From Variovorax sp. PAMC 28711 (GTDB taxonomy: Bacteria > Pseudomonadota > Gammaproteobacteria > Burkholderiales > Burkholderiaceae_C), in contig NZ_CP014517.1 in NCBI RefSeq assembly GCF_001577265.1, positions 2,633,501-2,697,500 of the forward strand: a DNA stretch of 64,000 bases, given 5' to 3'. The notes beneath the pieces were generated by a model. That model had not been told where the DNA came from and did not search any database. It worked only from the letters and a program-made list of their open reading frames with translations. Positions 15,323 through 25,775 of this stretch are shown in pieces (positions within the stretch are counted from its first letter, which is position 1; each line of letters opens with the position of its first letter). The position numbers and the translations under genes are program-made.

Positions 15323-17419
15323 TTAGATTTGCTGGGGGTCGACGTCGATCAGCCAGCGGATCACGCCCTTGCCTTCGGGCGTCCGGCGCAGCGCGTGCAA
15401 CACCGGCTGCCAGCCCGCGAGCAACCTCTGCAGCGCGGCGCGTGAACCGCTCTCGACCAGCATCTGCGCACGCTCGACGTTCGCGACACGCTGGACCGCG
15501 AGCGGCACTGCCGGATAGCGCGTGACGCGCTCGGCACCTTCGAGCCGGTCGGCCGCGGTGCTCGCCGCGGTCAAGAACGCCTGCGCGGCGTCCTGCGTGC
15601 GCGCATCGGCGCGAATCAGTGCCTGGAACGCGAACGGCGGCATGCCGGCGGCGCGCCGCTCTGCCAGCTCCGACTGTGCGAAGGCCGCATAGTCGTGGCG
15701 CCGCAGCGCCGCGAACAGCGGATGCTGCGGATGCGAGGTCTGCACCCACATTTCGGCGCGGCTGCCTTGCGCTGCGAGGTACGCGGCGTCGCGCCCGGCG
15801 CGTCCGGCCGATTGCATCAGCAAACCGAAGAGGCGTTCCGGCGCCCGAAAGTCGCTCGAGAACAGCGCGCCGTCCGGGTTGACCGCTGCCACCAGCGTGA
15901 TGCGCCGGAAGTCGTGTCCCTTGGCAATCATCTGGGTGCCGACCAGCACGTTGACCTCGCCCGAGTGCACGGCCGCGAGCTGCGATTCCAGCGCGCCTTC
16001 CTTGCGGGTGCTGTCGGCGTCGATGCGCGCGATGGTCACCGCGCTGCCGTCGGGCCGTTTCACGTCGGCGAAAAGTTCGCCCAGGTGCTCTTCGAGCCGC
16101 TCGGTGCCGCGGCCGACCGGTGCGATGTCCGGGTTGCCGCAGGCCGGGCAGGCGCGCGGCACGCGCTCCGCGTAGCCGCAGTGGTGGCAACGCAGGGTGC
16201 GATCGATCTTGTGGAACACGCGAAAGGCGCTGCAATGCGGGCATTCGCTCTTCCAGCCGCAGTCGCCGCAGGCCAGCACCGGCGCATAGCCGCGGCGGTT
16301 CAAAAACACCATGCTCTGCTCGCCGCGCGCAATGCGCTCGCCGATGGCGGCCAGCAATGCGCCCGACAGCACCGTCTTCGGCGGCTGCAGGTTCATGTCG
16401 ACCAGGCGCACGGCCGGCAGTTCGCCAGCGCCGATGCGTGCAGGCATGGCGAGCCGCACATAGCGGCCTCCGGGATCGTCGCCTTCGGCCGGGCGGCTCT
16501 GGTGCCAGCTTTCGAAGGACGGCGTGGCCGAGCCGAGGATCACCTTGGCGTTTTCGCGCTGGCCGCGCCACACGGCGAGATCGCGCGCCGAATACCGTGC
16601 GCCCTCCTGCTGCTTGTAGCTCGGGTCGTGCTCCTCGTCGACGACGATCAATTGCAGCCCCGGCATCGACGCGAACACCGCCATGCGCGTGCCCAGCACG
16701 ATGCGGGCGGTGCCGCTGTGCGCCGCCAGCCAGCTCGCCAGACGTTGCGGATTGGTCATGCCGCTGTGCAGCGACACGACTGCGTCGTCGCCGAAGCGCG
16801 CCTTGAAGCGCGCTTCGAGCTGCGGCGTCAGGTTGATCTCCGGCACCATGACGAGCGCCTGGGCGGCGTCGTTGCGCGCCAGCAATGCGGCCACGGCGCG
16901 CAGATACACCTCGGTCTTGCCGCTGCCCGTGCTGCCGAACAGCAGGAAGGGTCCCGCTTCGGTCTCGAAGCGGGCGAGGGCGTCGCTCTGCTCGGCCGAG
17001 AGCGCGATGGCGTTGGCCGCGGTGTCGGCCACCACCTCCGCGCGGGCCGCCGTCTTGCGCTTGAGCCGGCGGGCCAGTTGCACGCTGCTGAGGTCGCGCA
17101 ACTGGGGCGGCAAAGCCGCCAACGCCACTTCGCCGAGCGAGCGCTGGTAGTAACGGGCGGCGAACGCCACCAGATCGCGCCACGCCTCACCGAGCGGCGC
17201 CAGCGCATCGAGCGCGGCGCCCACGGGCTTGAGCGCCATCGCGGTTTCGGTTTCCGTCTCGGGCGTGCTTTGCCAAACGACGCCCAGCACTTCGCGCGCG
17301 CCCAGCGGAACGCGCAAAAGGGTGCCGGCGGGCAACGGATCGTTGCCGGCGTAACTCAACAAATCGCCCAGCGCGCTGTGCGCCGGGGTTTGAACGGCGA
17401 CGTCGATTCGCCAGTTCAT
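15323..17419 (-). CDS. priA: Primosomal protein N' (replication restart helicase PriA)
   Basis: 698 residues, restarting replication at repaired forks. In order: N-terminal 3'-OH-binding domain, Walker A FGSTGSGKTEVY, DEEHD box, GSATPSFESW, the zinc-binding cysteines CGDCGWKSECPHC and CHHCGYAERVPRACPACG, then the helicase C motifs GTQMIAKGHDF and QSAGRAGRD. Length and motifs are complete. It lies downstream of hemE in the same direction but is separated by a 365-base gap containing a DnaA box. Confidence 0.97.
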   Translation of the reverse strand: MNWRIDVAVQTPAHSALGDLLSYAGNDPLPAGTLLRVPLGAREVLGVVWQSTPETETETAMALKPVGAALDALAPLGEAWRDLVAFAARYYQRSLGEVALAALPPQLRDLSSVQLARRLKRKTAARAEVVADTAANAIALSAEQSDALARFETEAGPFLLFGSTGSGKTEVYLRAVAALLARNDAAQALVMVPEINLTPQLEARFKARFGDDAVVSLHSGMTNPQRLASWLAAHSGTARIVLGTRMAVFASMPGLQLIVVDEEHDPSYKQQEGARYSARDLAVWRGQRENAKVILGSATPSFESWHQSRPAEGDDPGGRYVRLAMPARIGAGELPAVRLVDMNLQPPKTVLSGALLAAIGERIARGEQSMVFLNRRGYAPVLACGDCGWKSECPHCSAFRVFHKIDRTLRCHHCGYAERVPRACPACGNPDIAPVGRGTERLEEHLGELFADVKRPDGSAVTIARIDADSTRKEGALESQLAAVHSGEVNVLVGTQMIAKGHDFRRITLVAAVNPDGALFSSDFRAPERLFGLLMQSAGRAGRDAAYLAAQGSRAEMWVQTSHPQHPLFAALRRHDYAAFAQSELAERRAAGMPPFAFQALIRADARTQDAAQAFLTAASTAADRLEGAERVTRYPAVPLAVQRVANVERAQMLVESGSRAALQRLLAGWQPVLHALRRTPEGKGVIRWLIDVDPQQI

Positions 17420-17514
17420 GGGAGGCGCTGGCTGCGGTCGGTTGTTGATGTGGAGTCGAACAAAACGGCTTAAGTTGTTGATTTGACTGTGGTTTGCAGT
17501 TCATCCAGAGAATG

Positions 17515-17523
17515 TGTGGATAA
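17515..17523 (-). promoter_or_regulatory. DnaA box, perfect match
   Basis: TGTGGATAA, the reverse complement of TTATCCACA, about 92 bases upstream of the priA start. It has the same orientation as the second match at 17702-17710. Confidence 0.45.
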
Positions 17524-17637
17524 CTTTGTTGATATCCCAGCCCGACACGCTCCGAAGGCCCGCAAATCAAGGCATCCGCTGGATTGCCCGCAAAAAAAGC
17601 AAAATCTGAAATCCATATAAATCAACGACTTAGCAGC

Positions 17638-17654
17638 GCTATCGCTTTGGTAGC
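17638..17654. repeat. GCTAT-type dispersed palindromic repeat, copy 1
   Basis: GCTATCGCTTTGGTAGC: short GCTA(T)/(G)TAGC arms around a seven-base centre, in the hemE-priA gap. Related copies occur at 23304, 38321, 42610 and 52547. Confidence 0.5.
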
Positions 17655-17701
17655 ACGGGCCGCTGCCTGAAAGATGATTTTCCGCACCGCAGCAAGCGTT
17701 T

Positions 17702-17710
17702 TGTGCATAA
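17702..17710 (-). promoter_or_regulatory. DnaA box, consensus match
   Basis: TGTGCATAA, the reverse complement of TTATGCACA, fits the relaxed DnaA consensus TTATNCACA. It lies 75 bases beyond the hemE stop codon. Confidence 0.4.
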
Positions 17711-17784
17711 GTCAATCCCGGGTCGTCGTTTTCGGGGGTTGACAAGGGTCGGTGTGTTGTTGTTATTTACAACCGCTCACACGC

Positions 17785-18906
17785 TCACGCCACAGTGCGC
17801 AGCGCGCGCGATTGCTGGTGAACCGCTGCAACCAAATGGGCTACATGGTCGGGCGGGGTGAACTGGCTGATGCCGTGGCCGAGGTTGAAGATGTGGGTCG
17901 GGCCGGTCGTCGTTTTGTCGGTGTGTGGCGCGCCGAAAGCCCGAAGCACCTTCGCCACTTCGGTTTCGATCTGCGCCTGCGGCGCGAACAGCACGTTGGG
18001 ATCGATGTTGCCCTGCAGCGCCTTCGCGCCGGCGCCGTTTTCCGCCACGAGCGCGCGGGCGCGGCCGAGGTTCACCGTCCAGTCGACGCCGAGCACTTCG
18101 CAGTCGAGTCCGCGCATCGCGTCGAGCCACAGGCCGCCGCCCTTGGTGAAGACGATGCGCGGCACCGGAACGCCATCGGCGCCGCCGCGCTTCAGGCCCG
18201 CCAGGACGCGCGTGGTGTAGGCCAGGCTGAATTCCTGGAACGCGCCATCCGCCAGCACACCACCCCAGGAATCGAAAATCATCACGGCCTGCGCGCCGGC
18301 ATCGATCTGGGCGTTGAGGTACGCGGCCACGGCGTCGGCGTTGATCGCCAGCAGGTGGTGCATCAGGTCGGGCCGGCTGTACATCAGCGACTTGACGCGC
18401 CGGTAGTCGCTCGAGCCGGCGCCTTCGACCATGTAGCAGGCGAGCGTCCACGGGCTGCCCGAAAAGCCGATGAGCGGGACCCGACCATCGAGCGCGCGAC
18501 GGATCGAGGTGACCGCATCGAATACATATTTGAGCTTGTTGAGGTCGGGCGCCTCCAGCGCGTGGATCGCCGCCTCGTCGCGCACCGGCCGTGCGAAACG
18601 CGGGCCTTCGCCGGCCTCGAACGACAGGCCCAGGCCCATCGCGTCGGGCACGGTGAGGATGTCGGAAAACAGGATCGCCGCATCCAGCGGATAGCGCGCG
18701 AGCGGCTGCAGCGTGACCTCCGTTGCGTAGTCGACGTTGGTGGCCAGCCCCATGAAGCTGCCGGCTTTGGCGCGGGTCGCGACGTATTCGGGGAGATATC
18801 GGCCGGCCTGGCGCATCAGCCAGACGGGCGTGTGGTCGGTGGCCTGACGCCAACAGGCGCGCAGGAAAGTGTCGTTTTGGAGGGGTTGGAAGGACGCAGA
18901 AGGCAT
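17785..18906 (-). CDS. hemE: Uroporphyrinogen decarboxylase
   Basis: 373 residues, converting uroporphyrinogen III to coproporphyrinogen III in haem synthesis (cytosolic). The N-terminal signature [15 protein letters not shown] is complete, with the substrate-binding Arg residues and the [12 protein letters not shown] aspartate; [16 protein letters not shown] and the C-terminal [15 protein letters not shown] segments are as expected. Length is standard. Proximity to priA is a common arrangement near the origin side of betaproteobacterial chromosomes. Confidence 0.97.
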   Translation of the reverse strand: MPSASFQPLQNDTFLRACWRQATDHTPVWLMRQAGRYLPEYVATRAKAGSFMGLATNVDYATEVTLQPLARYPLDAAILFSDILTVPDAMGLGLSFEAGEGPRFARPVRDEAAIHALEAPDLNKLKYVFDAVTSIRRALDGRVPLIGFSGSPWTLACYMVEGAGSSDYRRVKSLMYSRPDLMHHLLAINADAVAAYLNAQIDAGAQAVMIFDSWGGVLADGAFQEFSLAYTTRVLAGLKRGGADGVPVPRIVFTKGGGLWLDAMRGLDCEVLGVDWTVNLGRARALVAENGAGAKALQGNIDPNVLFAPQAQIETEVAKVLRAFGAPHTDKTTTGPTHIFNLGHGISQFTPPDHVAHLVAAVHQQSRALRTVA

Positions 18907-18949
18907 GCGGCGATTGTCGCAGGGGGCTCCGGCGCCCTCACGCCGTCCG

Positions 18950-20254
18950 CTACGCCGGTGCGCCGTAAGGTGTCGGCGTGCGCGCCTGGCGGCGGTACAG
19001 GATGAGCGTGGCGATCAGTCCGCAGATCGCCGCGGCCGTCATCCACAGGCCGGGCGCGCCCTTGTCGCCGGTCATCTCGATGAGGCCGGTGGCAATGGCC
19101 GGCGTGAAGCCGCCGAACACCGCGGTCGCCAGACTGTAGGCCAGCGAGAAGCCGGCGGTGCGCACGTGGACCGGCATCACTTCGGTGAGCGCCACGACCA
19201 TCGCGCCGTTGTAGCTGGCGTACAGGAACGACAGCCACAGTTCGACCTCGAGCATGCGCACGAAGCTCGGCGCGCCGACCAGCCACTTGAGCGACGGGTA
19301 CGCGGTGAGGATGGTCAGCACGGTGAAGACGATCAGGAGCGGCTTGCGCCCGACGCGATCCGACAGCGCGCCCATGACAGGCAGCCAGAAGAAATTGGAA
19401 ATGGCCACGCACAGCGTGACCACCAGCGCATCGGTCGTGCTCAGGTGCAGCACGCTCTTGCCGAAGGTCGGCGTGTAGACGGTGATGAGGTAGAAGCTCA
19501 CGGTCGTCATGGACACCAGCATCATCCCGGCGACCACGAGGCGCCAGTTCGAGACCATCGACTGGAAGATCTCTCGGGCATCGGGGCGGTGCTTGCGCGC
19601 CATGAACTCCTCGGTTTCCTGCAGCGAGCGGCGCAGGATGAATAGCACCGGCACGATCAGGCAGCCGACGAAGAACGGAATGCGCCAGTAGAAGTCGGCC
19701 ACCTCGGCCGAGGTGAAGGTCACGTTGAGCCAGTAGCCGAGCGCCGCGGCCACGACGATCGCCACCTGCTGGCTGGCCGATTGCCACGCCACGTAGAAGC
19801 CCTTGTGGCCCGGCGTCGCCATCTCCGACAAATACACCGAGACGCCACCCAGCTCCACGCCCGCCGAAAAGCCCTGCAGCAAGCGGCCGACCAGCACCAG
19901 CAACGGTGCGGCGAGGCCGATCGTCGCGTAGCCCGGTACGCAGGCGATGAGCAGCGTGCCGAGCGCCATCAGCGCGAGCGTGACGATCAATCCCTGCCGG
20001 CGACCGACGCGGTCGATGTAGGCGCCCAGGAAGATCGCGCCGAGCGGGCGCATCAAGAAGCCTGCGCCGAAGGTCATGAAGGTCAGCATCAGCGAGGCGA
20101 ACTCGTTGCCGGCCGGAAAGAACGCCTTCGAGATCTGCGTGGCGTAGAAGCCGAACAGGAAGAAGTCGAACATCTCCATGAAGTTGCCACCCGTCACGCG
20201 CAGGACGGTGGCGAACTTGGAGGAGGAAGCGGTGGGGGTCGTCCCTGGGGTCAT
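18950..20254 (-). CDS. MHS-family MFS symporter, citrate/tricarballylate type
   Basis: 434 residues, twelve predicted membrane helices. The sequence closely follows the CitA/TcuC group: [77 protein letters not shown] and [17 protein letters not shown]. These are proton symporters for citrate or tricarballylate. No citrate or tricarballylate catabolic genes lie nearby, so the substrate is inferred only. The 5' leader holds a perfect 8-bp inverted repeat just upstream of the start codon. Confidence 0.88.
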   Translation of the reverse strand: MTPGTTPTASSSKFATVLRVTGGNFMEMFDFFLFGFYATQISKAFFPAGNEFASLMLTFMTFGAGFLMRPLGAIFLGAYIDRVGRRQGLIVTLALMALGTLLIACVPGYATIGLAAPLLVLVGRLLQGFSAGVELGGVSVYLSEMATPGHKGFYVAWQSASQQVAIVVAAALGYWLNVTFTSAEVADFYWRIPFFVGCLIVPVLFILRRSLQETEEFMARKHRPDAREIFQSMVSNWRLVVAGMMLVSMTTVSFYLITVYTPTFGKSVLHLSTTDALVVTLCVAISNFFWLPVMGALSDRVGRKPLLIVFTVLTILTAYPSLKWLVGAPSFVRMLEVELWLSFLYASYNGAMVVALTEVMPVHVRTAGFSLAYSLATAVFGGFTPAIATGLIEMTGDKGAPGLWMTAAAICGLIATLILYRRQARTPTPYGAPA

Positions 20255-20268
20255 GGGTGTGTCTCTTG

Positions 20269-20289
20269 TCGTTGGCTTGTCGCCAACGA
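20269..20289. promoter_or_regulatory. Inverted repeat in the MHS permease leader
   Basis: TCGTTGGC and GCCAACGA separated by five bases form a perfect 8-bp inverted repeat, ending about 15 bases before the permease ATG (minus strand). It could be an operator or an RNA hairpin close to the ribosome binding site. No T-run follows, so it is not a terminator. Confidence 0.35.
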
Positions 20290-20315
20290 GGCTAGACGGC
20301 CCGACCCGACCGGAG

Positions 20316-20334
20316 CCTGACCGCGGGGGTCAGG
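20316..20334. other. Stem-loop between redoxin and permease genes
   Basis: CCTGACC/GGTCAGG with a five-base loop, 16 bases past the redoxin stop codon. Its position fits a transcript 3'-end hairpin of the leftward dsbD-redoxin unit, but no U-tract follows. Confidence 0.3.
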
Positions 20335-20349
20335 TGCTGCGGTCCTGCC

Positions 20350-21042
20350 TCAGGTCTTGTACTTGACCGAGCAGCCGTAGGGCTTGGTGGTGGCGGCAGA
20401 AATCGGCTTGCCGCCGAGCGCTTCGCCCAGCGCCTGCTTCACGTAATTGGTCGCGGCCGGAATGTCGGCAGGTCGCGCCGAGGCGATGCTGTCGATGCCG
20501 CCCGCGTACACCAGCGTGCCCTTGGGGTCGATGATGAAGATGTGCGGCGTGGTGCGCGCGCCGTAGGCCTGGCCGATCACGCCGTCTTCGTCCATCAGCA
20601 TGGCAGTGGGCGCAGCGTCGTGCTCTTTCATCCAGCCGTCGAGCGCGGCCGGCTTCAGGTAGTCGCTCGCGGCACGCTCGGTGGAATTGATGGCGAGCCA
20701 CACCACGCCCTGGCCGGTCGCGGCTTTTTGCGTGGCCGGCATGTTGCCGCTTCCATAGTGCTTCTTCACGAAAGGACAACCGGGGTTGGTCCATTCGAGC
20801 ACCACGAACTTGCCGGCGAAGTCGGAGAGCTTGTGCGGCTGGCCGCGCGTGTCGACGGCGACGAAATCGGGCGCGCGCTGGCCGACGGCCGGGGCGGCGT
20901 TGGCGTTCGCGCCCATCAGAAAGGTGGCGCCGAGCGCCACCGCAGCGGCCATCACGGCGCGGCGCGAGGCGCGGTCGAGGGCGGCGCGGGCGCTGCGAGC
21001 GGCCCGGAGGGAACGCGATGCGGACGATGGCAAGGAAGGCAT
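20350..21042 (-). CDS. Periplasmic redoxin (AhpC/TSA-thioredoxin-like)
   Basis: 230 residues. An Arg-rich N terminus and hydrophobic segment ending ANANA form a signal peptide. The redoxin fold has the peroxidatic-type Cys in WTNPGCPFVKKHYG, strands VVWLAINST and TPHIFIIDPKGTLVYAGGID, and a C-terminal PYGCSVKY that supplies a second cysteine. Start chosen at the ATG 21042, downstream of a GGAG; a GTG at 21060 is possible. It lies downstream of the DsbD-like gene in the same direction, so it may receive electrons from that membrane reductase. Confidence 0.86.
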   Translation of the reverse strand: MPSLPSSASRSLRAARSARAALDRASRRAVMAAAVALGATFLMGANANAAPAVGQRAPDFVAVDTRGQPHKLSDFAGKFVVLEWTNPGCPFVKKHYGSGNMPATQKAATGQGVVWLAINSTERAASDYLKPAALDGWMKEHDAAPTAMLMDEDGVIGQAYGARTTPHIFIIDPKGTLVYAGGIDSIASARPADIPAATNYVKQALGEALGGKPISAATTKPYGCSVKYKT

Positions 21043-21145
21043 GGTCGGCGAATGCTCCACAAAAAATATGAACGGTGGCTGCAGCTTAGGACGGTTTTCT
21101 CGCCTGCTTGTGACAACCCGTATGGCAGCGAGGAATAGCGCGGGG

Positions 21146-23344
21146 CTACAACGCCGCGAGCGCGGCGCGCACGTCGTTCTTGCCCAGGATTTCCGTCAAC
21201 ACCACAGGCGCCTTGCCGGGCGCCTGCAACACATACACCGGCACGCCGTTGCGCCCGAGCGCGGCCAGCGCGGCGGTGATCGCCGGGTCGCGGCGCGTCC
21301 AGTCGGCCCGCAACATCGCCACGTTCTTGCCGTCGAAATCGGCGAGCACCTGCTTGTCTTCCAGCGTGCCCTTGTTGTACTGGCAGGTCACGCACCAGGC
21401 GGCGGTGAAGTCGATGAACACCGGTCGGCCCGAGGCCATCAGGTCGGTCGCCCGCTCGCTGGACCAGCGCTCCCACCGCGCATTGGCCGCGCCGGCCACG
21501 GTGGCGGGCTCCACGGTCTGCAGGACATTCCGGCCGATCGTGCCGGCGACGCCGACGGTCACGGCGAGCAGGAGGACGGCGACCACGCGCCTGGATTGGC
21601 CCTTGAGCGTGAACGACCACACCACGGCCGCCAGGCACACGAGCAGGGCGAGCAGCGCGCCGGCGCCGTCGATGCCGGCCTGCTGGCCGAGCACCCAGAC
21701 CAGCCAGGCCACGGTCGCGAACATCGGGAAGGCGAGCAGGCGGCGCAGCGTTTCCATCCACGGGCCGGGCTTGGGGAGCAACAGGGCGATGGCCGGCACG
21801 AAGCCCGCCACCAGGTAGGGCAGCGCCATGCCGAAACCGAGCGCCGCGAACAGCAGCAGCGCCTGCGTGCCGGGCAGGCCGACGGCATAGCCCATCGAGG
21901 CACCCATGAAGGGCGCGGTGCAGGGCGAGGCGATCACCACGGCCAGCACGCCCGACAGGAAATCGTTCATCACCGGATGCTTCACCTGGGCCGTGCAAAC
22001 CGATTGCGGCGCCATGCGCCTGAACTCGAACACGCCGGCGAGGTTGAGGCCGATCAGGGTGAAAAGGCCCGCCAGCACTGCGATCACCGCGGGCGACTGC
22101 AATTGAAAGCCCCAGCCGAGCCCGGCACCGGCCGCACGCAGCGCCAGCATGACGCCGCCGAGCGCGAGAAACGACAGCATCACGCCGCCGGTGTAGGCGA
22201 GCCCGGCGCGGCGATGCGTGCCGTGGTCGCCGGCCTGGCGCGCGAAGGCCAGCACCTTGATCGCGAGGATCGGGAACACGCAGGGCATCAGGTTGAGCAA
22301 CAGCCCGCCAAGAAACGCGCCCAGCAGTGCCATGACAAAGGTGGTGGACGAACCCGCCGCCATCACCGGGGTGGCCGCAGCCCGGGCCGCATCTGCGGCC
22401 AGAACGTTCGCGAGTGCAGGCGAGAGCGTGGCGCGCGGCGCGACCGGCGGCCACGGGCCTTGCACCGGCGCTTCGGCGCGCCAGGCAAAGGGCTGGCCCG
22501 CAGTCCGGTCGCCGGCTGCCAGCGCGACGACCACTGCCATCGTGTCGGGGCTCTCTGAGCGCTGCTCGGCGAGCGGCAAGGTTCCGATCCAGGTGCCGCC
22601 ATCCCAACGTTGCGTCCAGTCCTTGCCGTCCACCGCGGCGTTGTGGATCACTTCGCCGGTTTCGGGGAAGAAGGCGAGCTTCTTGTTCTGCGCCGCGGCG
22701 GGCAGGCCAGCCAGCGTCACCTCGATCGTCTGCCCGCGCACAGAGACCGCGCCAGGGCGCGTCAGTGCAGCCGGCTGTGCGGCGAGCGAGGCGTCGAAAT
22801 CGACCTTGTGCAGCGCGGTCGAGCCCTGCACCGGCAGCTTGAGCGAGAAGTCGCCCTCTTCGGGGATGCATTCCTTGCGACACACCAGCCAGGTGGCGTG
22901 CAGCTTGATCTCGACTTCGGGGTTGCCCGCCAACGCGACGGCCGGCTTGAAATCCGGCGTGATCGTGAGCGGAACCGGCAGCAGCACCGTGCCTTCGTAG
23001 CCGTAGTTGGCGAGTGTGCCGACCGGAATCTTCTGCGGCACCGGCCAGGCGATATTGCCGGCCGTCACGCCGGCCGGCAGCGTCAGCGCCAGCTCGGTGG
23101 GCAAGCCGGAATCACCGGCGTTCTTCCAGTAGGTGTGCCACTCGGGCTGGTGCGCGATTTGCAGGCCGACCCACACCGGCGCACCGGGCACGACCCCGTC
23201 GGGGGCCTGTGCGACCAACTCGGCGCGCACATGCGGCGTCGTCACCACCGCCCCGGTTTTCGACGTCAACTGCGCCGCAGCCGGCATGCAGGCTGCAAAA
23301 GAAGCTATCAAAAACGTAGCAAGAGGGAGGCGAAAGGAAAGCAT
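21146..23344 (-). CDS. dsbD: Thiol:disulfide interchange protein, DsbD/ScsB type
   Basis: 732 residues: signal peptide ([10 protein letters not shown]); a beta-rich periplasmic N-terminal domain with [12 protein letters not shown]; a membrane core of about eight helices with [14 protein letters not shown] and [12 protein letters not shown], the paired Cys-Pro helices that carry electrons across the membrane; and a C-terminal thioredoxin domain with [14 protein letters not shown]. The long N-terminal domain resembles ScsB-type proteins more than E. coli DsbD. The start at 23344 follows the signal peptide; an upstream in-frame ATG adds 20 polar residues. Its likely partner is the downstream redoxin. 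Confidence 0.9.
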   Translation of the reverse strand: MLSFRLPLATFLIASFAACMPAAAQLTSKTGAVVTTPHVRAELVAQAPDGVVPGAPVWVGLQIAHQPEWHTYWKNAGDSGLPTELALTLPAGVTAGNIAWPVPQKIPVGTLANYGYEGTVLLPVPLTITPDFKPAVALAGNPEVEIKLHATWLVCRKECIPEEGDFSLKLPVQGSTALHKVDFDASLAAQPAALTRPGAVSVRGQTIEVTLAGLPAAAQNKKLAFFPETGEVIHNAAVDGKDWTQRWDGGTWIGTLPLAEQRSESPDTMAVVVALAAGDRTAGQPFAWRAEAPVQGPWPPVAPRATLSPALANVLAADAARAAATPVMAAGSSTTFVMALLGAFLGGLLLNLMPCVFPILAIKVLAFARQAGDHGTHRRAGLAYTGGVMLSFLALGGVMLALRAAGAGLGWGFQLQSPAVIAVLAGLFTLIGLNLAGVFEFRRMAPQSVCTAQVKHPVMNDFLSGVLAVVIASPCTAPFMGASMGYAVGLPGTQALLLFAALGFGMALPYLVAGFVPAIALLLPKPGPWMETLRRLLAFPMFATVAWLVWVLGQQAGIDGAGALLALLVCLAAVVWSFTLKGQSRRVVAVLLLAVTVGVAGTIGRNVLQTVEPATVAGAANARWERWSSERATDLMASGRPVFIDFTAAWCVTCQYNKGTLEDKQVLADFDGKNVAMLRADWTRRDPAITAALAALGRNGVPVYVLQAPGKAPVVLTEILGKNDVRAALAAL
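23304..23320. repeat. GCTAT-type dispersed palindromic repeat, copy 2
   Basis: GCTATCAAAAACGTAGC. This copy falls inside the signal-peptide codons of the DsbD-like gene, where it encodes part of LATFLIAS. Confidence 0.45.
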
Positions 23345-23537
23345 TCGATCAGTCGGAGCGTGCTGCACGCTGGCAAGTTCCGGGCACTGGCCCCGGCCGG
23401 GCACGAAACAGGGCGTGGGTCACCCGGCGATGGTAGCGGCGATGCATGACCGGGGTGTGCCCACGCCCGAAAGCGCCTGCAGCCGACAGGTACCAATGCC
23501 CCGACGCTGGATGATCGATCCAACAGGAGACTGCTTC

Positions 23538-24869
23538 ATGAACCGACCGATCCTCACCGCGCTCGCCGCCGCCGCCTTCCTGGCGGGCTGCGGGGAAACC
23601 GCCAAACTGCCTGCCGAAGCCACCATCGGCCCGGCGCCTCAGCTGGCCGCGCCCGACAAGCGAATGATCCCGACCGTCAACATCGCGCCCGCCGTCGGCT
23701 GGACCGACACCGCCGGCCCGACACCCGCCAACGGCCTCGCCGTGACGGCACTGGCGCGCGGACTCGACCATCCGCGCTGGGTCTACACGCTGCCCAACGG
23801 CGACGTGCTGGTCGCCGAAAGCAACAAGCCGCCCAAGCCGAAGGAGCCCAAGGATGGCGGCGATGGCCTCTTTGCACAGATCCGGAACAAGGTGATGGGC
23901 ATGGTGATGGCGCGCGCCGGCGCTGGCGTGCCGAGCGCCAACCGCATCACGTTGCTGCGCGACGCCAATGGCGACGGCGTGGCCGAGATGAAACAGGTGT
24001 TCCTGCAGAACCTCACCTCGCCGTACGGCATGGTGCTGGTCGGCAACGAACTCTTCATCGCCAACGCCGATGCATTGGTGAAGGTGCCCTACACCGAGGG
24101 GCAGACCAGCATCGCGACGCCGCCCACTGTGGTCACCGACCTGCCGGCCGGCATCAACCACCATTGGACCAAGAACGTCGCTGCCAATCGCGAGGGCACC
24201 AAGCTCTACGTCACGGTCGGTTCCAACAGCAACATCGGCGAGAACGGGATGGCCGCCGAAGAAGGCCGCGCGGCGATTTGGGAAGTCGACGTGAAGTCGG
24301 GGGCCAAGCGACTCTTCGCGAGTGGACTGCGCAACCCGAACGGCCTCGGCTTCGACCCCGATACGCAGGTGCTGTGGACGGTGGTGAACGAGCGCGACGA
24401 GATCGGAAGCGACCTCGTGCCCGACTACCTCACCTCGGTGAAGGACGGCGCGTTCTACGGCTGGCCCTGGAGCTACTACGGCGGCCACGTCGACGGCCGG
24501 GTGAATCCGCAGCGTCCGGACATGGTCGCCAAGGCGATCCCGCCCGACTACGCGCTCGGCTCGCACGTGGCGCCGCTGGGCATGACCTTCTCCAGCGCGC
24601 GCGGCATGCCGCCCGAGCTCGCGAACGGCGTCTTCATCGGCGAGCACGGCTCATGGAACCGCAAGCCACTGTCGGGCTACAAGGTGGTGTTCGTGCCGTT
24701 CATCGGCGGCCGGCCCAGCGGGCCGCCGGTCGATGTGCTGACCGGTTTCCTGAACGCGGAGGAAAAGGCGCAGGGTCGCCCGGTCGGCGTGGCACTCGAC
24801 AAATCCGGTGCACTGCTGGTGGCCGACGACGTCGGCAACGTGGTGTGGCGCGTCTCGAAGGCGCGCTGA
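23538..24869 (+). CDS. Sorbosone dehydrogenase-like lipoprotein (PQQ-type propeller)
   Basis: 443 residues with a lipobox (AFLAGC) and a GGAGA ribosome site nearby. The body is a six-bladed propeller of the soluble glucose/L-sorbosone dehydrogenase family: [85 protein letters not shown] and [20 protein letters not shown]. Such proteins oxidise sugars or aldoses in the periplasm with PQQ. PQQ dependence and substrate are family inference. It is divergent from the DsbD-like gene and alone in its direction. Confidence 0.88.
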   Translation: MNRPILTALAAAAFLAGCGETAKLPAEATIGPAPQLAAPDKRMIPTVNIAPAVGWTDTAGPTPANGLAVTALARGLDHPRWVYTLPNGDVLVAESNKPPKPKEPKDGGDGLFAQIRNKVMGMVMARAGAGVPSANRITLLRDANGDGVAEMKQVFLQNLTSPYGMVLVGNELFIANADALVKVPYTEGQTSIATPPTVVTDLPAGINHHWTKNVAANREGTKLYVTVGSNSNIGENGMAAEEGRAAIWEVDVKSGAKRLFASGLRNPNGLGFDPDTQVLWTVVNERDEIGSDLVPDYLTSVKDGAFYGWPWSYYGGHVDGRVNPQRPDMVAKAIPPDYALGSHVAPLGMTFSSARGMPPELANGVFIGEHGSWNRKPLSGYKVVFVPFIGGRPSGPPVDVLTGFLNAEEKAQGRPVGVALDKSGALLVADDVGNVVWRVSKAR

Positions 24870-24894
24870 CGGTCGCCTGACGGACAAGGCGCCG

Positions 24895-25639
24895 TCAGAA
24901 ACCCTCAAGCACGACCTTGCCTTGCGCCTTGCCGCTTTCGACCAGCGCGGCCACCTCGGCCACCTCGGCCAGCAGCTTGTCCTGCTCGGCCATGTCGGGC
25001 GTTTCGAAGCGCGAGCGAGTGAACATCAGTTTCCAGTGCAGCGAGAGGCACGTGGTCTTGAGCGGCATCACGTCGAGCGTCGGCATGTCGTCGATCACGC
25101 CGATCGCACCCTGGTGCTCGAGCGATCCGATGATCTGCGCGTAGTGCTGCGCCGTCCGCGTGAGGCTGGCGACGTAGTCGACCTCGCGCCATCCCGCAGC
25201 CTCCCGCTCTGGCCACGCCGAAGCGTTCGAAGAGCAGTTCCCAGGCGGTGATGGTGGTGAGCGGCAGGGCGGCGGCTTGCGCGTCGTCGAGGCTCTCCGG
25301 CGCCAGCGCGACGATGCGCTCGTCGACCGCGTGCAATTCGCTGTTGGCGCCGGGCCGGGTGATCGGGCCGGCGTAGTACACGCGGTCGCCGACGTTGAAG
25401 TGCTTCACCGCGCTGCCGATCGCCTCGACCGTGCCGACGGCGTCCCAGCCCAGCACCTTGGCCTGGCCGGCCTCGGGTGCCGCGTTCTTGCGCACCTTGG
25501 TGTCGACTGGATTCACCGAAATGGCTTTCACGCGCACCAGCAGGTCGCGGGCGCCGGGGTTGGGCGCGGGGAGTTCGATGTCTTGCAACGAGGCCGCGTC
25601 GTCCACCGGGCAGGTGTTGTAGAAGCCGATGGCTTTCGG
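24895..25639 (-). pseudogene. Zinc-type alcohol dehydrogenase / quinone reductase remnant
   Basis: Reads as an NADPH:quinone reductase-type MDR protein but is broken three ways. First, the expected start ATG before KAIGFYNTCPVDDA is CCG (25637-25639), with no nearby substitute. Second, about 60 residues that should hold the GGAGGVGS nucleotide-binding turn are missing after FERFGVA. Third, the frame changes there: the C-terminal part (EVDYVASLTRTAQHYAQIIG ... GKVVLEGF) continues in another frame to the stop at 24895. Remaining parts match the family closely, so decay looks recent, or a local assembly error is possible. Confidence 0.82.
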
Positions 25640-25775
25640 GGCCGGATCCTTCGAAGGTGGGGCAGAACGGTAGGATGCCGGTCCGGCGTCGCGTGCCCTG
25701 GGGCTTCTCCCGGGCCCTCCCCGCGACCCGATTCCAGACCCCGAGTGCGCGCGGAACTTGCGTGCAGAAAATTCC

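Larger units (their letters stand above)
17420..17784. other. 365-bp intergenic gap between hemE and priA
   Basis: The only gap over 300 bases. It is clearly richer in A and T than its surroundings. It contains two DnaA-box matches (17515-17523, 17702-17710), one copy of the GCTAT dispersed repeat (17638-17654) and a TTGACA at 17739-17744 on the plus strand without a good -10. A 91-codon open frame on the minus strand shows no protein-like features. No clear terminator for hemE was found. The priA promoter should lie here. Confidence 0.6.

Noticed and set aside
17470..17745. Possible small gene in the hemE-priA gap
   Set aside because: 91 codons with no ribosome site, unusual composition for this genome and overlap with DnaA-box-like and repeat sequences. 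No reason to believe that it is translated.
17739..17768. TTGACA with a TTATTT-like -10 on the plus strand
   Set aside because: It would drive antisense transcription into hemE; the -10 is poor and no gene follows in that direction.
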